DNA from: a virus
DNA: 43,801 nt
Strand: one strand, 5' to 3'
IMG/VR virus record: IMGVR_UViG_3300020084_000030
Span: 1-43,801 of that record
Position numbers and translations under genes: made by a program. Below are positions 22,901 through 31,100 of the stretch, one piece after another (positions within the stretch are counted from its first letter, which is position 1; each line of letters starts with the position of its first letter). Under the pieces are notes generated by a model. The model did not search any database. It saw only the letters and a list, made by a program, of their open reading frames with translations, and was not told the origin of the DNA.

Positions 22901-24918
22901 ACTTGGAAAACAGACACCAACTGTGAATATGCATCATTCTTCATATGGAATCCAATGGACCCAAATACAATTTGAGTAAACGCATCAGCAACCATTGATT
23001 CTAATGGACTGTTGCTATCTAATTGAGCACCATCCGCCAAAAGACCGCCAGCCCTTGTTTTAGAAGCATCATAAGTTTTGGTAAGAGGATTGTAGGATAC
23101 TTTACCTAATTTAGAAATACATGAGCAGTTTTGAGTATATGGAGATAAGAAAATTCTTTCTTTTGGTGGAATAATTTTATATGTGGTAAGTAGTTTACCT
23201 TGCCCAGCAGGTATAGGAGCACTCAATACTAATTCATCATTTGAATTAATACTATTAATTGTATAACTATTGCTACCAATTTTGATTTTCCAACCTACAT
23301 ATGCTTCTTCTAAAAATCTGGTGGACAAGTTACCAGTAACAATAGGACTACCAACTGTTAAGTTGATTCTTCCTTTTCCTTTTATCCCGCTTTGCTCTGG
23401 ATATGCTACTGCATATCTCCAAGCAAATGCATCTTGAGAGACAAATGCACCAGTAACATGTCTCTTAGCGGTCGTTGCCACTCCTGTGATTGGATCTGGT
23501 TGTCCTCTAACAACAATCAATTCTCCAGTGGTAGTGTTAAAATCATACACTTTCATCCACTCTTGATCTACTAAAATAAAACCAGGACCAGGACGATATG
23601 GTGGCACATCACCACCTTGAATAATCGATGTTACAATACCAATAAGAGTATCGATTGTATTTTGTACTTTAGTACATTCTGGGAATCCTGTTAAATCTGG
23701 AAGAGGATCTGGATATCCTGCATTTAGAAAACCAGGAGGGACCGTTAAAATCTTTTGTTTTGCATGATAAGCAACTCTCTCAAAAGAGTAGACTAATTCT
23801 ATTTCTTCGCCAGCAACAGCAGCGATTAAAAATCCATCGGCATCTAAATATGATTCTCCACTTTTTACAGATTTTACATTTCCTCCACTTCTTAAATCAG
23901 CAACTATACCATCAATAACAATACCAAGATCCCTGCGGCAAATAAGTTCGTCATAATCTGGATCATTAATCAGAGCGGGAAATTGAGTGAGTAAATCAGT
24001 AATTGCTAAATTTATAATATCTGTTTTTTGAAATTCAATTAAATTAGATCCATCAAAATATACTCCTTCAACTCTAGAAAGAGTGTGCCCAGGTAATACT
24101 CTAAAAGTAGTATCAGTTGCTGATAAAATTCTATTGTCTGATTGCTCTGTTTCTAAAAATCCTTTACCGCCTTGGAAGTTATCCTCAAATACCATGTAGT
24201 TGATATAACAACCAGAAGTAACCCAAAAAATATCTCTACCTTCATTTTTTGGAATTACAATAGTTTCTCTTAAGTTATCACCTACAATTGAAGTTCCTTT
24301 TGGTAAGTAAATAGGATTTTCTTCGTAGTATGTGCCAGTAGAAACTCTAATAGTAGTATTACCATCTAAAGCAGCAGCTGCCCGTGCTGCCGCCCTAATT
24401 GATTTAAATGCTTTTGAAGGACTTTTCCCAGACTTAGAATCGTTGCCGTCTGTTTTTACATATAAAACATTGGTATAGTCTGCGTCTCCTAAAGAAGTTG
24501 GAGACCCCCATCCACTAACTGTTTTAGGTCCGTATAATTCTTTTGTAACACTATTATAATAATAGTCATTAAGTTTTCCTTGGGTGCTTAATGGCGCAAC
24601 AACACCAGATAAAATTTGCTCGGAAATAGAAATAGTTGATGCTGGCCAAGATCCATTTGTTTTGGGACCATATAAATCTTTCTTAACAGTATCTAGATAA
24701 AAGTCTCCATTAGCACCATCCGCAGATGTAGGTGGCAGTGTGCCACTTAATAATGATCCACCATCATCTCCAGCGAGGGAAATTTGATTAATAGCAGTAA
24801 CTAAATTAGGTAGTCCACTAACAAGTTGGCTAATGTCTCCTACATCAGTAGCAAGAGAATTAATCTCCTGTCTCTGTTGATCAAAGGTATAACTTTTGGG
24901 AACGTTTCTAATTGCCAT
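19978..24918 (-). CDS. Large beta-helix fibre/baseplate protein with cupredoxin-like and shared C-terminal domains
   Basis: This 1646-aa modular protein has an anchor-like N-terminus (NVPKSYTFDQQRQEINSLAT). Two repeats of the type DFYLDTVKKDLYGPKTNGSW fall at about residues 70-130. A right-handed beta-helix begins near 151 (LYVKTDGNDSKSGKSPSKAF, then SIVGDNLRETIVIP). CYVSATDQSGNFSVGQFF lies near 944, followed by LPTQKAVRDYIN, both shared with the 1641-aa protein. Then come an 'HLLNDGDFVEVEG' binding-loop module, a cupredoxin-like domain at about 1436-1536 (KEYVFRLGDVTGHPFNIVTS), and a C-terminal domain (about 1566-1646) shared with the 491-aa fibre. The ATG overlaps the stop of the 70-aa gene (TAATG). 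Position suggests a gp9/gp10-region fibre network component; no T4 homologue is recognised. Confidence 0.85.
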   Translation of the reverse strand: MAIRNVPKSYTFDQQRQEINSLATDVGDISQLVSGLPNLVTAINQISLAGDDGGSLLSGTLPPTSADGANGDFYLDTVKKDLYGPKTNGSWPASTISISEQILSGVVAPLSTQGKLNDYYYNSVTKELYGPKTVSGWGSPTSLGDADYTNVLYVKTDGNDSKSGKSPSKAFKSIRAAARAAAALDGNTTIRVSTGTYYEENPIYLPKGTSIVGDNLRETIVIPKNEGRDIFWVTSGCYINYMVFEDNFQGGKGFLETEQSDNRILSATDTTFRVLPGHTLSRVEGVYFDGSNLIEFQKTDIINLAITDLLTQFPALINDPDYDELICRRDLGIVIDGIVADLRSGGNVKSVKSGESYLDADGFLIAAVAGEEIELVYSFERVAYHAKQKILTVPPGFLNAGYPDPLPDLTGFPECTKVQNTIDTLIGIVTSIIQGGDVPPYRPGPGFILVDQEWMKVYDFNTTTGELIVVRGQPDPITGVATTAKRHVTGAFVSQDAFAWRYAVAYPEQSGIKGKGRINLTVGSPIVTGNLSTRFLEEAYVGWKIKIGSNSYTINSINSNDELVLSAPIPAGQGKLLTTYKIIPPKERIFLSPYTQNCSCISKLGKVSYNPLTKTYDASKTRAGGLLADGAQLDSNSPLESMVADAFTQIVFGSIGFHMKNDAYSQLVSVFQVFEAVGVLCESGGYASITNSATNFGIEGLKAVGFSDNVLPIFSAGQVSSVQNITKTDINQTPSSIIGTVFSSTAGNTKTKVTIEVSIVDIGKFERGQAITIANHVSTPSINGTGRIIDSVDFQTNRISIILDTAWNANYANTPGSSTGEITIATGSVFTKVTVTGFQAPPIPNYIIKIPGLGLDPNGNEQVVGEVLSYNEGNNTQFTTNFPLTNAQVAAIANNAQIQLFSPSTVNSSGHTFEYVGSGINYTAFPQNGGVTVTATQNVEIDSGKCYVSATDQSGNFSVGQFFNVDLRSGKVTFNGSVALGVLDSLQLKGSPGVPIFKFSPDDTLGGVVGAAHTVLPTQKAVRDYINKSSVLGNFIGLNKGTASIPGLIVQLDSNGKIDVSQLPQTQQFVVYTIETDTERLQEYIPVAYKTVVSNTTNTIVLNSVTNLRDGLLITGTGIPANTRIVIGGIDVVNKTITVDQSLPTLTAGQTLTFIGNALKPGDIAVQKNELDGDPNTVVQTWILTALPATDPDNWELLSLNQLDASAIVSGILSPSRLGTGVPNEDTYLSGISKFTPVVKGILPPINSAISVGGTRDILKKTGVSKNISSATWSASTNLVTFNTSVAHLLNDGDFVEVEGIIPDTFNGTYQITLVDSDTFTVAKSTNPGSYISGGQVTVGSIHESGFLELDVNAATYSSGQTSGSSSLGVARYKFSLFDINPQNVIDIKEKGITLGKLQNIGPRTLLGNVGLLPANPSEIEIGVGVAGVSTFEITKETNRYKILDVNISQDLGVLPDLQLIPGKEYVFRLGDVTGHPFNIVTSPGPIGANLYTTGVIGNGNGSNTTVRFTVPQNAPPFLYYQSGNDTQNYGVLKIVRILDNLEVIDSTSSATITVDSFGVSSVYTAKYLIQIKNTVNNYIHSTELMLLNDGTDVYVTEYSTIFNNRLLGAFTADISGGNVRLRYTPAFDGNDYLNRLIIQKNYVIS

Positions 24919-25130
24919 TACTTACCAGCTATTTCTCTTAAAAGATTTTTAATTTCCGATAATTCACCTTTAAGAATCTCTACATCTTCTGTCAATCCTT
25001 TAATAATTTCACTAGGAGATTTAGATTTTCTGGTGCTATCAAATAAACTTTTATCTGTATTTATTATAGCACCAGTCATGTTATCACGATATAAATTTTC
25101 ATGACCACATACTTTAGAATAATTATTCAT
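24918..25130 (-). CDS. Small virion-associated protein with Cys/His pair, unknown
   Basis: This 70-aa protein starts MNNYSKVCGHENLYRDNMTG, then AIINTDKSLFDSTRKSKSPS, and ends in a helical coiled-coil-like tail (EILKGELSEIKNLLREIAGK). The VCGHENLYRD...GAIINTD motif is familiar from small proteins of marine T4-like phages, but its function is unknown to me. The ATG at 25130 overlaps the TAA of the 2844-aa gene, and its own stop overlaps the next ATG (TAATG both times). It is therefore translationally coupled on both sides. A longer frame starting at 25178 lies inside the upstream gene and is not needed. Confidence 0.75.
   Translation of the reverse strand: MNNYSKVCGHENLYRDNMTGAIINTDKSLFDSTRKSKSPSEIIKGLTEDVEILKGELSEIKNLLREIAGK
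25058..25065 (-). promoter_or_regulatory. Possible internal late promoter AATAAATA
   Basis: The minus strand reads GTGCTATAATAAATACAG inside the 70-aa gene, about 140 nt before the 1646-aa fibre ATG. Fifteen bases are identical to the promoter region at 19958-19972. The codons here also encode a plausible protein segment, so chance is possible. Confidence 0.3.
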
Positions 25131-28100
25131 TAAAATGCCGCCACAATTCTGGCGTCTTGTATTTTTGGTACATAACAAGGATTAGATGCTTTCATTACAA
25201 TTTTAATTGCAAACGATGAGAATTCATTTAAATTTACTGCAGTATACTTATGCTCTTTATATGAAGATTGATTTTCAAATAAACCAGCAATTGCAATTTC
25301 ATTAGATGGTGCTACATCAAAATCTGGATATCCAGTACCATTAAAGGGTATATACTCAACATCATCAAAAGTACTTTGTGAATTAACTGGTTTTATTTTA
25401 TAGTAAACTTCAATATCATCTTGTTTTGCTAAATTAGCCGTTAATCTTACATCAATTGTTGTTGCTGGGTTTGCTAAAGTAATTTCTTTTGTTACATATT
25501 TTGCAACAGAAGAACTATTTTTAGAATTTATATCAGAAATGTATAGTATTCCAGGTGAATAAGTAGCAGAGGAAACCTCAATAAATCCTGGCACAGATTC
25601 ATTTGTATCAGTTAAAGATTGAGGAGCAATATTTTGATGCCATAGTTTGTCATATACGCGAATAATATCTGGTTGTTGGTTAGCACCATTGTTTGCAGAA
25701 GATCTTCCATATGTATTTCCTTCTGCATATGCAGTATAGTTGCCATTAATCGGTGCTTTTTCTTCTAAAACGACCAATTCTTTTTTAATTTTATCCCAAG
25801 AAATAATTTTTGCATAAATTTTAGTTGAAAATCTATTTACTAAATCTTCACGGTAAACTTCTACATTAGTGCCAGGAGTAAATACAGGCAATACTTCTGT
25901 TATACCATTTGGAGAAACAGAGGCACCATCTAGATTTTGGACACCAAAAGTTAATGCTTCGCCAGCTTGATATAAACCAGTGTTTTTAATTTTAACATAT
26001 ATGGTATTGCTTGTTACTTTTATAATATCTCCTTTAGTTTTTGTGTTAACACCTACCACACTTTGATTAATCGTTGGTAATATAGCTTGACCTCCCTGTC
26101 CAGCTGGTAAATTAGAAACTTCAAATTTATAAACTGGATAGAATTTTAATATTTTATATCTTCTTCCATATCTAGTTTGGTCACCATATCCTTTATCAAC
26201 AAATGATGAAATTGTTTTTACTGACGAAGATCGTAAATCAATTATTGGTGATAAATGATCTAATGTAGTGCTAAAGGTTAGTTTATAAACTAAAGATTTT
26301 TTCTTTTCCCCCCATGTTGCATTATTTTTTATCTCATTAAAATAAGACGCAATAACTTTTTGATTTGTAAAATAATGCTCTTCGTTTAAAAATGTAGTTT
26401 CATAATCTGATTGTTGATACGAAGTATAATTTTCGCCCACACTATCTAAAGGAATTATATTTGTAGTTTTTACTTCCGCATTAAATTTTGTATTAGTAAA
26501 TGAGAGATATCCGATTTGTGGGTATAATTTTTCATATTTTCTATTATATGAAGCAAGGATTTTATTTCCTCCTCCAAAAGTAGAAGATCCCGCACCCAAA
26601 TTTGTAGTAATATTATAATATTCTAATCCAGAATTTGAAACTGGGAAAAGATTTGTATTAAAATATTCACCGTCTATTCCACCAACTGTATTTACTTGTT
26701 TAAATGTTACATATGATTTCCCAGAATCTTCAAATCCATTATTAATATGTAAAATTCTAGTAATTTTATTATTATTTTTGAATAATAAAGATGTAGCAGA
26801 ATCATTGGATGAAGCGTCGGTCTCTATAGAATTCATATCTAACATTTCATAACCCAAATCTTCATTAGTCAATCTAGCAGTAGCAGTTGATCCTTTTGTG
26901 AAAACTGCTCTATATAAAGTAAATTTAATATCTTGACTTAAATCTTCTGTCCAAGTATCAACATTTTGTGATTTAAAAACTGATCCTAATAAAGGTTGTT
27001 GAGTAATTACCTGTGAAGTAGCTACATCAGTTTCTCCTAATTTAGATGACCATATCCTATAATTAGTAGAATCTGTTTCAATAGATAAAGCATAATCAGT
27101 ATTATTTTGTAAATAGATTGGATTGTCAAAAACAAATTTTGTTGGGGAAATAGATGATGTAGTTACTCCATCATTAGGATCTACAGAAACCCCCATTCTA
27201 ACTGCAGGAGTATCTACTTCTAAAATAGGAATAATTACAGCTTCTCTACTAATAGATCCATTTGGTTTCAAAATAATAGAAGGTGGGTCGGTATATCCTG
27301 ATCCTGGCAAAATAATATTTGCTTCAAATACTTCACCATTAGAAATTGAAACATTACCTAAAGCACTACTTCCTCCAGGAAGTTGAGGACTTTGGATGAT
27401 TAATGTAGCAGAATCATATCCCTCACCGTAATCTGTTATGAGTAATTTTGAAATTTTTCCAGAATCTTTAGATATAGAAACAAGTAACTGACTATTATTT
27501 TGTTTGTTAATATCAATTAAAGTTTGTATTACTAATGATTCTCCAGATTTAAATGCAGATCCAGTAGCACTGATATAATTTGATAAAACGAGAGTATATA
27601 CTTGATCGTTACTCAAAGAAACAGTTTTTTGCAGCGTGGGGACTAATTTATTTCCGTTTTTATCAACTACCTCTTTTACTACTCCTTTAACACCAGATTC
27701 ACTACCAGAAATAGTTTCACCAATTGTCAAATTTAAAGTAGAATTAGCAGTTATTTTTAAATAAGTATCTGGTAGCTTAACTACTTCTGTTCCTGGTATA
27801 ATATAGTTGCCAGGTTTCTTACTATTTGTATCTGTTAAATATACTCTTACTGGTAAAGTATCGCTTTTTTTAGAAAAGAATAAATCTAATTCAGTTACAA
27901 ACACACCGCCCTCAAAATTTTCTATTCTAAATGTTTGTGATAAAGGACTTGGTTTTGCTTGAGTTGATGCATTATCAATAAATTGAATTCCTTCTGGTGC
28001 TTTAAAGAAAGATGGAATTGTAGAAATAATAGATGCTGGTTGATTTGGAAAAATACCAGTAGGATAATACTTACATTCAGCAAAACTATCTACAGTATTA

Positions 28101-31100
28101 TCAATTTTATCTTCTGTGCTAGTTGTAAATCTTATAGTTTTAATTCCTGCGGCAAAATTTAATTTTAATGCCCCGTCTTCATTATCATATGATACTGTGT
28201 TAATGTCTCCTGTCCATGAAGCATTTTGCACTGGGGCATAACCAGCTGGAAAAATTAAAATGCCGCTGGCATCTCCATTTTCATTTGATGTAATAGCATG
28301 ACCATTATCTCCATTAGATCCAAATGCACCAACTGAATTGCCAGGAATCTGAGTAAATCTAGTATCTTGTGCCACCCATCTAGTTACATTACGAGTATCA
28401 ATAAAAGCATAATATTTTGTATTTGGTTTTAATCTTCTAACAATAAATTTAATAGCTTTAGATCTAGCATAAAGTTGAATAGACGAGGACACTATTTTAG
28501 ATCCGTTACTTACACTTTGCACTCCTTTACCAATCTCATTATTTTGTGGACTTATATTTGAGCTAGTTGAAACAGTGGCTGGTAAAATAGTAGTATTGCT
28601 ATTTGATGTTACTTCGCTTAAAGAACTAACATTAAAGAAAGTTCTATTTGTACCTATCCAGTTTGTCAAATAAAAATTATTTAAACTAGAATATCCCTCT
28701 CTTGAATCTGCCTTTGATAAGAAAACCGAAAATACCTTTGTGTCATTATTCAATACAGAAGGACTTTGCTTAATATCATACCAATGATCAATATTTGGAG
28801 AAATTGACAAATCTCCAACGTATTGGACCACTACAAAAGGATTTGGATTTATTTCTCCGCTAGCTGTGGCAAATTTATTTTGAATTACTGTTTGTGGAGT
28901 GTATGGTAAAGTGATGACATCTCCAGTCCTTACATAACCATCAGTTGCTCGTTGTTGAGCAGATGTATTTAACTCCACTAAAGAATAAGAATTTTCTATT
29001 GATCTTGGTCTTAAAATAGATTGTTGAGTATCAATAGCACATTTGTAATCTAAAGATGGTAAATTGCCAACTGCGTGATTTTCAAAACTATCTACAATAA
29101 TACCAGATTTAAATCTATCTAATCCAATATCATCTTTTACTTGCATATTAAAAGTTTGCTGCTCTAGAATACTCATTGTAGTATAATATTCTAATCTTTC
29201 TATGCGTTTTTCTAACTTACCAATATCACGCATAGTATATCTTCTATTATCTACAGCAGTTACTCTTACATCAGCAACACTATTTGTATATGCTGGTAAA
29301 AATAGATAATATAATGCTATTGAATCATCTGGAGTTTCTGGTTTTGATGGATTCAATGAAGAATTTCCTTTTTTAGCAATAAATTCTCCTTTTTTATTTA
29401 AGAAAATTCCATCAATTCTATCTAAGTATTGTTGACTATTAAAAATTATTGATGCTTCTAAACTAGCATCATGTGCTACTGCAGCAGATGGAATACCGCC
29501 AGATCCATTAAATCCTATTGATTCGCCAGACAATAATAGTGTTTTATTTTGGAATCCAGATAAAATAGTATTTACATCAACTTTTGGTCTAAAATCAACT
29601 ACATCTGTCAAAGAAACTTTTCCTAAAACGGGAGAATTGAAACTAGGTATATCAGATATGGGAGTGCCAGTTAAAGTATACGAATCTACAATAGAAAAAT
29701 CTCCTTGTGAATGCTCAAAATAATTAAAAACAATCACTAATTGTCCGATTGGAGCAGAATATCCTGGTTTTAAAACTAATCTAGAAACATCATAAAATGT
29801 GTCTCTTTGACCATCATCAAAAGTAAAATGATCTGTAATATCAAATCCATCTATTATATTATTTTGATCATCTAAAACAGGTGGACTTGAAGTAGATCCT
29901 TCAAAAACTTTAATGTCTGTGCCATAAATTCCAAATGCATCTGCATACGAGATTACATCTGCAGTTTTTTCATCATAGTCATATCCTCTAAATGGTATTA
30001 TTTTATCTCCACTTGACACTACCGCAATACGTTTGTTTCGGATAGCAACTTTAGTTTTAGGGGAAGCTTTATCTATTTCGATAGTAGCAGATAATTTTAA
30101 CACTACATTTGATGCTGCCGCAGCATCAGTACGAAATGTTAAATTATCTAACGTAATTGCCACCCCACCAGTTAATGTTTGTGCAACTTGATCTTTGGTG
30201 AGATACATTACATCACCATTTTCTAATCCAGTATTTGAATTTCCTTTGTCTAAAATAGTGAGTAAGAAATTACTTTCTTCAAAATCTATGAATCTTTGTG
30301 TACCAAATTTTAATTGTGCCGAAAACGTAATTTTTCCGCCAGAAGTAGAAGAAGTAGTAATAAAATCTCTTCTTATATAATACTTAAATTTTGTATTATC
30401 ACTATCCTGAATTAATGATTTTGGTGATTTAAACCCAATTGGAAATAATAACGATGGATTTGGAGGACTAGTTAATTTTGTCCTTTTTCTAACAATAACT
30501 GAATTATTAACATCTGCTTTTAAAGCAGTATCTAAGTATATTGCTGCTTTAGATAATCCTGAGGGAGATGATACAGATTCTACTAGACTTCGTACTACTG
30601 TATTATTAACGTCAATATATTGAATAATATCTCCAGGCACCAAATCTTTTGCTGGATCTCCAGAAAAAGCTAAACAAATTAAATATTTCTGTCCTTTCTT
30701 ACCAGAAAAAGTTAATGTAGTTATATCCTTACTAACAGAATATTCAGTATCAAAAGTTTCTACATCAGCAGTAAATTTATTTACGCCACCACCGCCAAAT
30801 TCAGAGTAAAGTGACTTTACATTTTCGTTTGTATAAGTTGTAATTACATTTTTAAATAAAACCGCTTTTACAACTGCAGTTTGTGTTGGATTAACGCCAG
30901 AATCACTGTTTATTATTACAGACGGCGGTGATACATATTCATCACTAAACAAATTTCTATCTATGATAGATACGCTGATAGCTTTTCCTCCTACCAGTTG
31001 GGGTTTAATTATAGAAACATCAACTGCTTTTCCATTAATAGAAATTGGTTTTGAAGCAACAACTGAAGTTGATTGGGCATAACCACTTCCTCTTTTTGTC

